This document shows positions 51,234-59,340 of a stretch of DNA of 64,000 nucleotides, one piece after another. The notes beneath the pieces are model-generated. The model did not search any database. It was not told the origin of the DNA and saw only the letters and a list, made by a program, of their open reading frames with translations. How positions within the stretch are numbered: position 1 is the first letter of the stretch; every line of letters begins with the position of its first letter. A program made the position numbers and the translations under genes. Origin of the DNA: Parahoeflea alexandrii (GTDB lineage: Bacteria > Pseudomonadota > Alphaproteobacteria > Rhizobiales > Rhizobiaceae); contig NZ_JAAAML010000001.1 in the NCBI RefSeq assembly GCF_024105735.1, positions 682,001 to 746,000 on the forward strand, given 5' to 3'.

Positions 51234-52889
51234 ATGCGCATCGAGGATCTCGCCAAGCCACCGTTCAATCTTGACGCCCCGGCAATCAGCTGGGTGCGGC
51301 AGACGCTCGGCCGGCTCAGCCCGGACGACAGGCTCCGGCAACTGTTCAATTTGCTCTCGGTCGGCGACGATCCCGAGGCGATCGCCAGGGTGCAGGCGTT
51401 CCGGCCCGGCGGGATCACCCGGATGCGCGGAGGCGACATCGCGCATGAGCGGGCGGTCATCGACGATTTCAACGTGAAAGCCCAGGTGCCGCTGCTGGTG
51501 TCGGCGGATCTCGAAGGCAGCCGAATGAGTCTGGCGGGCGGCGCCGAATGGCCCAACCCGCTGGCGCTGGCGGCGATCGACGATCTCGAGGTGACCGAGA
51601 CCGTCAGCCGGATGATGGCGGAGGAGGCGCGCGCCGCAGGCATCAACTGGAGCTTCACGCCGGTTCTCGACATCAATGCCGCCTGGCGCAGCCCGATCGT
51701 CGCCACCCGCGGCTTCGGCTCGGACCCGGAGGTGATCGCGCGGCATGCGCTGACCCAGATGCGGGTGTTCCAGCGCCATGGCATCGCGTCAGCGGTCAAG
51801 CACTGGCCGGGCGAGGGCCATGACGACCGCGATCAGCATCTGGTGACCACGATCAATCCGCTGTCGATGGACGAGTGGGAAGCAAGCTTCGGGCGGCTTT
51901 ATCGTGGCGCGATCGAGGCCGGAGTGATGTCGGTGATGTCGGCGCATATCGCGCTGCCCGCCTTCGTGCGCGAGCAGGCGGGGGATGGTGCGGGCGTGGA
52001 AGCGTTCCGGCCGGCCTCGATCAGCCGAATTCTCAACGACGACCTGCTGCGCAGGCGGCTCGGGTTCAACGGGTTGATCGTCTCGGACGCCACGGCGATG
52101 GCCGGGCTCGGAGCCTGGTCGAAGCGCTCGGAGCATCTGCCCGAAATCATCGCCTCGGGTTGCGACGTGATCCTGTTTTCAAACGATCCAGAACAGGATC
52201 TGCGCTTTCTTGAGGCAGCCCTTGCCGACGGACGGCTGACCTGGGAGCGGGTTGACGAGGCGGTGATGCGCCAGCTCGGCCTGAAGGCGGCGCTCGGGCT
52301 GCATGCGGCCGCGGAGCCACCCCGGCGGACCGAACCGGAAGCCGCGAAAGCCTATGCGGCTGAGGTGGCGCGGCGGGCGCCGACGCTGGTCAAGGACGTG
52401 CGAGACCTGTTGCCGCTCGATCCCGACAGCCACAAGCGGGTGCTGGTGATTTCCGGCGGCATCGTGTTCCCGTTCCTGCCCGAGCCCTTGCCGTTCGCGC
52501 TGCCGGACATGTTTGCCGATAAGGGCTTCGAGATCACCATGCATGAGCCGGGGATGGACGTCAGGGCGGAAAAATTCGATCTGATCCTCTATTTGTTCGG
52601 CGACGAGACGCTTCTGACGCGCGGGCGGATCTTTCTCGACTGGCTGGGGCTGACCGGGCATTTCGGTGCGGCGATGGCGCGGCACTGGCACGAGATCCCC
52701 ACCGTGATGATCTCGTTTGGTTATCCCTACCTGCTCTACGATGCGCCGCGGGTGCCGACCTATATCAACGCCTATTCGACGACGGAGACCATGCAGCGCG
52801 CGGTGGCCGATCTGCTGACCGGCGAAGGTGAATGGAACAGCAACAACCCGGTCGACCCGTTCTGCGGGCTCGAAGATGCGCGCTACTGA
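51234..52889 (+). CDS. Glycoside hydrolase family 3 protein (beta-N-acetylglucosaminidase-like)
   Basis: A 551-residue cytoplasmic GH3 enzyme without signal peptide. The TIM-barrel domain (about 1-340) carries KHWPGEG (189-195) and the nucleophile D285 in LIVSDATAMAGL. The NagZ-type His is suggested by GHDDRDQH (195-202). A second alpha/beta domain (about 370-551) follows. It would hydrolyse beta-glycosides such as GlcNAc-containing fragments. NagZ itself is shorter (about 340), so this is a two-domain relative. The neighbour genes do not suggest a pathway. Confidence 0.9.
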   Translation: MRIEDLAKPPFNLDAPAISWVRQTLGRLSPDDRLRQLFNLLSVGDDPEAIARVQAFRPGGITRMRGGDIAHERAVIDDFNVKAQVPLLVSADLEGSRMSLAGGAEWPNPLALAAIDDLEVTETVSRMMAEEARAAGINWSFTPVLDINAAWRSPIVATRGFGSDPEVIARHALTQMRVFQRHGIASAVKHWPGEGHDDRDQHLVTTINPLSMDEWEASFGRLYRGAIEAGVMSVMSAHIALPAFVREQAGDGAGVEAFRPASISRILNDDLLRRRLGFNGLIVSDATAMAGLGAWSKRSEHLPEIIASGCDVILFSNDPEQDLRFLEAALADGRLTWERVDEAVMRQLGLKAALGLHAAAEPPRRTEPEAAKAYAAEVARRAPTLVKDVRDLLPLDPDSHKRVLVISGGIVFPFLPEPLPFALPDMFADKGFEITMHEPGMDVRAEKFDLILYLFGDETLLTRGRIFLDWLGLTGHFGAAMARHWHEIPTVMISFGYPYLLYDAPRVPTYINAYSTTETMQRAVADLLTGEGEWNSNNPVDPFCGLEDARY

Positions 52890-52891
52890 AT

Positions 52892-53305
52892 TCAGCTCCC
52901 GGGTTCGGGCGCGGGGGCCGGCTGGGCCACCTGCTCGCGTCGTGCTCGGTGATGGCGCTGCCACTTGAGGAAGCCGAGATAGGCAACCTGCGCCATCTGC
53001 CTGATCACCGGCAGGCGGAACAGGAAGGCGAAATATCTGAACCCGGGCAGCACCCGCCAGATCGCGGCGAAGGCATCGACGCCGATCTGCCACGGCCCGT
53101 CCGCCTCGCGCGCATGAAACCGGCCGAGAAGATCGGCGCGGCTCTTGTCCGGGGGCAGATCGCCATCGGCGAGGGCGGTGATGTCGATCCAATCGATTCG
53201 GCCGTCGCGGTCGATGCGGCGATAGAGCGCCACTTCCTGGCGGCAGACGGGGCAGTCGCCGTCATACCAGACGGAAAGCGGGATTGCTGGCTGTGTGCTG
53301 TTCAT
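52892..53305 (-). CDS. DUF393 (DCC) thiol-disulfide oxidoreductase-like protein
   Basis: A 137-residue protein from ATG 53305 with the family signature YDGDCPVC (residues 14-21; C18 and C21) and the usual VDAFAAIWRVLPG and FRLPVIRQMAQVAY parts. DCC proteins have a thioredoxin-like fold with a CxxC-type pair, and their substrates are not known. The stop is two bases from the GH3 stop on the other strand. Confidence 0.9.
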   Translation of the reverse strand: MNSTQPAIPLSVWYDGDCPVCRQEVALYRRIDRDGRIDWIDITALADGDLPPDKSRADLLGRFHAREADGPWQIGVDAFAAIWRVLPGFRYFAFLFRLPVIRQMAQVAYLGFLKWQRHHRARREQVAQPAPAPEPGS

Positions 53306-53443
53306 GAGCGCCAATCTGGTGCGGCAGGTCGCCGGGACAAGGGGCGATTGGCCGCAGGGGAACGGTTGATGCAAACCCCGGGTTCTACAGGCGTCGAGGC
53401 TTTCGCCCAATCGGGAGGCGGGCTGCGATGGTTGGGTGTGCGG

Positions 53444-54058
53444 TCAGGTTCCGTCCCTGGCCGCAAGAAGCGCCTCAAGTTCGGCTATTCGAGCGTCGCG
53501 CTTGGCGAGGACGCGGGCGACATCGTCGGCCTCGAAGCGCTGCGGTATGTGCTGCGGGCAATTGACATCCCATGCCTCTACCTCGAATAGGACAATCTGC
53601 TCGGGCCTTGCCCGGTAGCCTTCCAGCATCAGGCGGGACAGGAGCGCGGGCGTTGCCTCGACCATTTTCGCCGTACCCCAGATCTTGATGCGCCGTTGCA
53701 GCACATAATCGATCAGGAAGATGAAGGCTTTCGGATTGTCTTCAAGATTGCCCGTGGTGATGAACTGGCGGTTGCCCTTGAAATCGGCGAAGCCCAGCGT
53801 TTGATTGTCGAGCACACGGAGAAATCCCGGCGGACCGCCGCGATGCTGGACATAGGGCTGGCCCTCGCTGTTGGCGGTGGCGAGGAAAAAGCTCCTGACC
53901 TGTTCGATGAAGGCCGCGAGGTCCGGCTCGATCGCCGTCTGCCAGCCGCCGCGTTGTTCCATCCCGGCATAGGTGGCGCGCGACCCCTTGCGGCTCTGGA
54001 TGGCCTTGACGGTCGGGGTGAAGGCGATGTCGCTCGCAGGGGGCTGGCTGGGCTTCAT
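53444..54058 (-). CDS. Pyridoxamine 5'-phosphate oxidase-family flavin protein
   Basis: A 204-residue split-barrel FMN/F420-binding-type protein. SFFLATANSEGQPYVQHRGG (about residues 56-75) and LGFADFKGNRQFITTGNL (about 88-105) are typical of PNPOx-like proteins with N-terminal extension. A helical Ala/Glu/Arg-rich tail (ARVLAKRDARIAELEALLAA, about 182-201) closes the protein. It likely binds FMN, with unknown substrate. It is followed on the same strand by neighbours upstream (NTF2-like, AhpD-like), suggesting a small oxidative-stress cluster. Confidence 0.88.
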   Translation of the reverse strand: MKPSQPPASDIAFTPTVKAIQSRKGSRATYAGMEQRGGWQTAIEPDLAAFIEQVRSFFLATANSEGQPYVQHRGGPPGFLRVLDNQTLGFADFKGNRQFITTGNLEDNPKAFIFLIDYVLQRRIKIWGTAKMVEATPALLSRLMLEGYRARPEQIVLFEVEAWDVNCPQHIPQRFEADDVARVLAKRDARIAELEALLAARDGT

Positions 54059-54076
54059 GGTGTTCTCGCTCTTTGC

Positions 54077-54556
54077 TTACAGGCCGAGTTCGCTCAGGCC
54101 GGGATGATCATCCGGGCGGCGTCCCATGGGCCAGTCGAACAGGCGCTCGTCGGCGCTGATCGGAAGATCGTTGATCGAGGCGATGCGCAACCGCATCAGG
54201 CCGCGGGCATCGAACTGCCAGTTCTCGTTGCCGAAGCTGCGGAACCAGTGGCCGCTGTCATCGCGCCACTCATAGGCGAAGCGGGCGGCGATGCGATTGT
54301 GATGGAAGGCCCAGACTTCCTTGATCAGCCGGTATTCGAGTTCTCGCGCCCATTTCCGTGTCAGGAATTCGACGATTGCGGGGCGTCCGGTGAGGAATTC
54401 GGCACGGTTGCGCCACTGGCTGTCGGGCGTATAGGCGAGCGAGACGCGCTCCGGGTCGCGGCTGTTCCAGGCGTCCTCGGCGAGGCGTGCCTTCTCGGCG
54501 GCGGTTTGATCCGTAAATGGCGGCAGGGGCGGGCGGGCAGTTTCCGGTGTCGGCAT
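54077..54556 (-). CDS. NTF2-fold protein, DUF1348 family
   Basis: A 159-residue protein from ATG 54556. [20 protein letters not shown], then [18 protein letters not shown] and the closing [20 protein letters not shown] identify DUF1348, a nuclear-transport-factor-2-like family. No catalytic activity is established. It lies between the PNPOx-like and AhpD-like genes on the same strand (18 and 55 bases), so one operon of three genes is likely. Confidence 0.88.
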   Translation of the reverse strand: MPTPETARPPLPPFTDQTAAEKARLAEDAWNSRDPERVSLAYTPDSQWRNRAEFLTGRPAIVEFLTRKWARELEYRLIKEVWAFHHNRIAARFAYEWRDDSGHWFRSFGNENWQFDARGLMRLRIASINDLPISADERLFDWPMGRRPDDHPGLSELGL

Positions 54557-54578
54557 GATCGTGTCCTTCAAGGTGGAA

Positions 54579-54600
54579 GGGGCGCCATTGCCGGCGCCCC
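54579..54600. other. Intercistronic GC hairpin
   Basis: GGGGCGCC pairs with GGCGCCCC around ATTGCC between the AhpD-like and NTF2-like genes. It may tune expression within the operon, since no T run follows. Confidence 0.45.
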
Positions 54601-54611
54601 GGGGTGAACAA

Positions 54612-55163
54612 TCAGGCGGCCTGGCTGACCGGCACGGCGGGGAAATCGACTTCCGTCCCGAACACCTCGTTGATGTAGTTGGTGAGCGTGTTGAGCGCGA
54701 CGTGGGCGACGATCTCGACAATCTCGGCATCGGAATAGCCGGCGCCACGCACCCGGGCGAAGTCGGCATCGGTGACGGCGCCGCGGTCGAGCGTCACCTT
54801 CCTTGCGAAGCTTACAGCGGCATCCGCCTTGGGGTCGCTCGAACGGCCATTGCGGTTCGCGGCGATCTCGGCGTCGGCGAGCTTGGCGACGTTCTTGCCC
54901 AGATAGGTGTGGGCGGCGAGGCAGTAGCGGCAGCCATTGACCTCGGCCACGGCAAGGGCAATGCGTTCGCGGGTGGCTGCGTCAAGCGCGCCCTTGGCGA
55001 GCGCGCCGTTGAGGCTGAGATAGCCTTCGAGCGCGGCAGGGCTGGTGGCGGTGATGCGGAAGAGGTTCGGGGCGGAACCGAGCTGCTTCTTGACGGCCTC
55101 GAGCAGCGGCTGTGCTGCTGCAGGGGCGGCGGCGATCGTTGCGGGCGTTGGGATACGGGACAT
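54612..55163 (-). CDS. AhpD-like carboxymuconolactone decarboxylase-family peroxidase
   Basis: A 183-residue protein from ATG 55163. The redox motif CRYCLAAH gives C78, C81 and H85, the AhpD-type CxxCxxxH peroxidase/reductase site. The all-helical fold is full length. It likely reduces peroxides or transfers electrons to peroxiredoxins. It is the first gene of the minus-strand trio and divergent from a LysR gene 125 bases away, its probable regulator. Confidence 0.92.
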   Translation of the reverse strand: MSRIPTPATIAAAPAAAQPLLEAVKKQLGSAPNLFRITATSPAALEGYLSLNGALAKGALDAATRERIALAVAEVNGCRYCLAAHTYLGKNVAKLADAEIAANRNGRSSDPKADAAVSFARKVTLDRGAVTDADFARVRGAGYSDAEIVEIVAHVALNTLTNYINEVFGTEVDFPAVPVSQAA

Positions 55164-55288
55164 TGGTTTGATCTCCTGTCTGGTGCACGGCACGTGCCGC
55201 GCTTCACAGGAGGCAATATGATTGTTTCCCAAAATTAGAGAATATACTATTGATTCCATATACCATTGCAAATATCGGGATAATGAAA

Positions 55289-56197
55289 ATGGATCGATTT
55301 GACGCCATCGGGGCCTTCATCGCGGTCTCGGAACTGAACGGGTTTGCGCCCGCCGCACGGAAGCTGGGGATGTCGACCTCGGCGATCACCCGTCACGTGG
55401 CGGCGCTGGAGGAGCGGCTGGGGGTGCGGCTCCTGAACCGGACCACCCGCGCAGTCAGCCTCACGGATGCGGGATTGAGGTTCCTCGAGCGCAGCCGTCG
55501 CATCATGGCCGATCTCGAGGACGCCGAGCAGATGGCCGAAAGCGAGCGCGGCGAACCGATGGGACGTCTGGTCGTCACCGCGCCGCAGGTCTTCGGGCGA
55601 TTGCATGTCGCGCCGCTGATCTGCGAATTCATGACACGGCATCCGAAAGTGAGCGCCGAACTGACGCTGTCCGACCGGAACGTCAATCTTGTCGAGGACG
55701 GGATCGATATCGCCATCCGCATCGGCAATCTTGCCGATTCAAGCGATATCGTGCGCAAGGTGGGAGCCGTGCGCCGGGTGCTGGTGGCGTCGCCTGACTA
55801 TCTTTCTCGCCAGGGCGTGCCGCGCAGCACCGAGGACCTCAGGCAGCACCGCCTGATTTCGTTCACGGCACTGACCGCTGACGATCACTGGCGTTTCCGG
55901 GTCGGGGGCGCATCGGTCGGGGTGGCGGTCGAGCCCAGCTATGCGACAAACAGCGCTGATGCCGCAATCTGGCACGCGACACAGGGCGGCGGCCTGACGA
56001 TGGCGCTGAGCTATCAGGTCGCCGATCATCTCCGCGACGGCCGGCTTTCGCTGGTCATGGCCGACCACGAGCCCGACCCCTATCCGGTCCAGTTCATCTA
56101 TCCGAGTTCGCGCCTGCTCTCGGTCAAGGTGCGCGCCTTCATGGAGCAGGCAAGTGCGACGCAGAACTGGGACTTCCGGACCCTTGCGGGAAAGTGA
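55289..56197 (+). CDS. LysR-family transcriptional regulator
   Basis: A 302-residue regulator. The start ATG 55289 (MDRFDAIGAFIAVSELNGFA) is preferred over an ATG two codons earlier because of spacing to CGGGA. The winged HTH is at residues about 3-60 (AARKLGMSTSAITRHVAALE), with the inducer-binding domain after residue 88. It is divergent from the AhpD-like trio and probably activates or represses it in response to oxidative or electrophile stress. The intervening region is AT-rich, unlike its surroundings. Confidence 0.93.
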   Translation: MDRFDAIGAFIAVSELNGFAPAARKLGMSTSAITRHVAALEERLGVRLLNRTTRAVSLTDAGLRFLERSRRIMADLEDAEQMAESERGEPMGRLVVTAPQVFGRLHVAPLICEFMTRHPKVSAELTLSDRNVNLVEDGIDIAIRIGNLADSSDIVRKVGAVRRVLVASPDYLSRQGVPRSTEDLRQHRLISFTALTADDHWRFRVGGASVGVAVEPSYATNSADAAIWHATQGGGLTMALSYQVADHLRDGRLSLVMADHEPDPYPVQFIYPSSRLLSVKVRAFMEQASATQNWDFRTLAGK

Positions 56198-56209
56198 ACG
56201 CGACAGGTC

Positions 56210-57874
56210 CTATTTCTTCACGCCGGTGCCCGAGATCTGGGCCAGCGTCCTTGTCGGGGTGATCGCCTGCTGGTCGAGCTTGATCTCGATGATCGATGCC
56301 TTGCCGGTGGCCCGCGCCCGCTTGAAGGCCGGGGCAAAGTCCTCGGTCTTCTCCACGGTCTCGCCATGGCCGCCATAGGCGCGGGCAAGGGCTGCGAAGT
56401 CCGGGTTGGTCAGCTCCGTGGCGCTGACGCGGCCGGGGTAATCGCGCTCCTGGTGCATGCGGATGGTGCCGTACATCGAGTTGTTGACGACGATGACGAT
56501 AATGGGGAGCTTGTGCTGGATCGCGGTGGCGAATTCCTGGCCGTGCATCATGAAGCAGCCGTCGCCGGCAAAGGCCACGACCAGCCGGTCCGGGAACGCC
56601 TGCTGAGCGCCGATGGCGGCGGGCACGCCGTAGCCCATCGAGCCCGAGGCGGGCGCGGCCTGGGTGGCGAAGTTCCGGAAGCGGACGTAGCGGTGAACCC
56701 AGGTGGCGTAGTTGCCGGCGCCGTTGGTCAGGATCGCGTCTTCGGGCAGTTCGTCCCGGAGCCAGTCGATGATCGGGCCCATCTGGACGTCGCCGGGACC
56801 GGTTTCAGGCGGCGTCGACCAGTCGAGATAGGCTGCATGCATCTGCGCCACCACGTCGGCGCGGCCGGGCATCGGGTCGACGTCCAGCGCTGACAGCGCG
56901 TCGGCAAAGGAGGCGGGATCAGCGTTGATCGCCAGCGTCGGGCGATAGACCCGGCCGAGTTCGCCGGCGTCGGCATGGATGTGGACCAGAGGCTGCTCAG
57001 GGCAGGGGATGTCGAGCAGGGTGTAGCCGGAGGAGGGCATTTCGGAAAAGCGGCCGCCGACCAGCATCACCAGATCGGATACCTTGATTGCCTCGGCCAG
57101 CGCCGGGTTGATGCCGATGCCGACATCGCCGGCATAGCAGGGGTGGGTGTGATCGAACAGCATCTGGCGGCGGAACGAGCATCCGACCGGGATCTGGGCC
57201 CGCTCGGCAAAGCGCTCGACCTGGCGCACGGCGGTTTCGGTCCAGCGGGTGCCGCCGAGGATCATCACCGGACGCTCCGCCCGGGCGAGACGTTCACCGA
57301 GATCCTTCATCTCGGCATCTCCGGGACGGGTGGCCGGCACCGGGTTGGGCAGGATCGTGGCCGGCGGGTTTTCAACCACCTCGCGCAGCACATCCTCGGG
57401 CAGGGCCAGCACCACCGGGCCGGGGCGGCCGGACATGGCCACGGAGAAGGCGCGGTTGACGAATTCGGGGATTCGGGCCGGATCATCGATCTCGGCCACC
57501 CATTTGGCGAATTCGGTGAAGGCGCGGCGATACTCGACTTCCTGGAAGGCCTCGCGCTCGCGGGCGTCGCGCTGGACCTGGCCGATGAACAGGATCATCG
57601 GGATCGAATCCTGGCGCGCGATGTGCAGGCCGGCGGTGGCATTGGTGGCGCCGGGGCCGCGGGTGACGAAGCAGATACCGGGCTTGCCGGTCAGCCGGCC
57701 CCAGCTGTCGGCCATCATCGCCGCTCCGCCTTCCTGGCGGCAGACGGTGACGCCGACGCCTGAATCCACCAGTGCATCGAGAACTGCGAGATAGCTTTCG
57801 CCGGGCACGCAGAACAGGCGCTCGACGCCATTGGCCTTGAGTGTATCGACAATCAGCTGGCCGCCGGTTTTCAT
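56210..57874 (-). CDS. Thiamine-pyrophosphate-dependent enzyme (acetolactate-synthase-like)
   Basis: A 554-residue TPP enzyme of the acetohydroxyacid-synthase/benzaldehyde-lyase superfamily. The catalytic Glu is E48 in CRQEGGAAMMADSWGR. The central domain (about 190-330) follows. The TPP-binding GDG-NN motif runs from FAGDGCFMMHGQEF to VVNNSMYG in the last third. It lacks specific features of oxalyl-CoA decarboxylase, and valine-regulatory partners are absent. The start overlaps the stop of a CaiB/BaiF gene by four bases, so it likely acts on an acyl-CoA or oxo acid made by it. Confidence 0.87.
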   Translation of the reverse strand: MKTGGQLIVDTLKANGVERLFCVPGESYLAVLDALVDSGVGVTVCRQEGGAAMMADSWGRLTGKPGICFVTRGPGATNATAGLHIARQDSIPMILFIGQVQRDAREREAFQEVEYRRAFTEFAKWVAEIDDPARIPEFVNRAFSVAMSGRPGPVVLALPEDVLREVVENPPATILPNPVPATRPGDAEMKDLGERLARAERPVMILGGTRWTETAVRQVERFAERAQIPVGCSFRRQMLFDHTHPCYAGDVGIGINPALAEAIKVSDLVMLVGGRFSEMPSSGYTLLDIPCPEQPLVHIHADAGELGRVYRPTLAINADPASFADALSALDVDPMPGRADVVAQMHAAYLDWSTPPETGPGDVQMGPIIDWLRDELPEDAILTNGAGNYATWVHRYVRFRNFATQAAPASGSMGYGVPAAIGAQQAFPDRLVVAFAGDGCFMMHGQEFATAIQHKLPIIVIVVNNSMYGTIRMHQERDYPGRVSATELTNPDFAALARAYGGHGETVEKTEDFAPAFKRARATGKASIIEIKLDQQAITPTRTLAQISGTGVKK

Positions 57875-59076
57875 GTGCTTGGTCCTTTGGATTTGATGGT
57901 CTTGAGTTCGGCCAGCACCTCTTCGGTATGCTCACCGAGCCGCGGGCTTGGCCGGTCATAGTGCAGCGGCGAGGCCGGCAACAGGATCGGTGCACGCACC
58001 GAGGGAATTTCTGTGCCGGCCTGATCGGTGAGGTCCATTCTGAGCCCGCGCGCTATGATCTGCGGGTCGGCAAACATCTCTTCGATATTGTTGATCGGCC
58101 CGGCTGGAACAGCATTGGCGTCGCAGGCGGACAGCATGTCGGCCTTTGTCCAGGAGGCCATTTCGGCGATGATCTCGGCGCGCAGGCGAACCCGGTGGGC
58201 GACGCGCGACGGGTTGGTCTGGAACTCGGGATCGGCGCCGAGTTTGGCAGCGCCAAGCAGCTTGCAGAAGCGCTGGAACTGCCCGTCATTGCCGACCGCG
58301 ATGATGACGTGGCCGTCTGAAGCCGGAAACACCTCGTAGGGGGCGATGTTCATGTGGGCGTTGCCCATCTGCACCGGTGCGACGCCGGAGACCAGATAGT
58401 TGAGGTTCTGGTTGCCGAGGATTCCCGCCTGGGTGTCGAACAGCGCCATGTCGATCATCTGGCCCTGGCCGGTCTTTTCCGCATGGCGAAGCGCGGCCTG
58501 GATGGCGATGACCGAATAGAGCCCGGTAAAGATGTCGGAGATGGCGACGCCGGCCTTTTGCGGTTCGCGTCCCGGCTCGCCGGTGATCGACATCATGCCG
58601 GTCATGGCCTGGATGATGAAATCGTAGCCGGCGCGCGGGGCGTAGGGCCCGGTCTGGCCGAAGCCGGTGATCGAGCAATAGACGAGCCGGGGATTGGTGG
58701 CTTTGAGGCTTTCGTAATCGAGGCCGTATTTCTTCAGGCCGCCGACCTTGAAGTTTTCCAGAACTATATCGGCGGTCGAAATCAGCTGGCGGGCGGTCTC
58801 TGCGCCCTCGGGACTGGCGATATCGAGCGTGATCGAGCGCTTGCCGCGGTTGGTCGAGTGATAATAGGCGGCCGAGAGGTTCTCACCATCGGCGCCTTCG
58901 ACAAAGGGCGGGCCCCAGCGGCGGGTGTCGTCGCCGCCTTCGGGGTGCTCGATCTTGATCACGTCGGCGCCGAGATCGGCAAGCAGCTGCCCGGCCCAGG
59001 GGCCGGCGAGGATGCGCGCAAGCTCGATCACACGGATTCCGGCAAGCGGAGCATTGTCGGTCCTGGTTTCACTCAT
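57871..59076 (-). CDS. CaiB/BaiF (family III) CoA-transferase
   Basis: A 401-residue CoA-transferase from ATG 59076 with CGGAGACCCGC upstream. It moves CoA between carboxylic acids. The N-terminal motif GIRVIELARILAGPWAGQLL, then ADVIKIEHPEGGDDTR, and the second block GFGQTGPYAPRAGYDFIIQA are diagnostic. The probable catalytic Asp is in MIDMALFDTQAG. Translational coupling to the TPP enzyme suggests that the two form a C1 or hydroxyacid acyl-CoA pathway, with substrate unknown. Confidence 0.92.
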   Translation of the reverse strand: MSETRTDNAPLAGIRVIELARILAGPWAGQLLADLGADVIKIEHPEGGDDTRRWGPPFVEGADGENLSAAYYHSTNRGKRSITLDIASPEGAETARQLISTADIVLENFKVGGLKKYGLDYESLKATNPRLVYCSITGFGQTGPYAPRAGYDFIIQAMTGMMSITGEPGREPQKAGVAISDIFTGLYSVIAIQAALRHAEKTGQGQMIDMALFDTQAGILGNQNLNYLVSGVAPVQMGNAHMNIAPYEVFPASDGHVIIAVGNDGQFQRFCKLLGAAKLGADPEFQTNPSRVAHRVRLRAEIIAEMASWTKADMLSACDANAVPAGPINNIEEMFADPQIIARGLRMDLTDQAGTEIPSVRAPILLPASPLHYDRPSPRLGEHTEEVLAELKTIKSKGPST

Positions 59077-59340
59077 GCGGGTCTCCGTTGACGTCTGGCG
59101 GGGTGAGGGGCGCCACCCTTGGGGTTCTGACAAGTGATGCCTGTATAGCGTCGCAAACCAGCGCTGACACATTAATTTCTGTGATGGCATGATTTAGGCG
59201 AGCCGGGGCATGCTGATCGGCAGCGAGAGCCAAACCCTGGCTCAGGGTGAAGTCAGATACTCAATCTTAGGCATTCGGGGCTATGTCTTGAGTGACTATT
59301 GATCAGTGTGATGCTGGCTTGCAAGGCAGGACCCGTGAAC

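Noticed and set aside
56210-59076. Oxalate-degradation pair (frc-oxc)
   Set aside because: The CoA-transferase fits only at family level, and the TPP enzyme does not resemble oxalyl-CoA decarboxylase in its N-terminal or cofactor regions.
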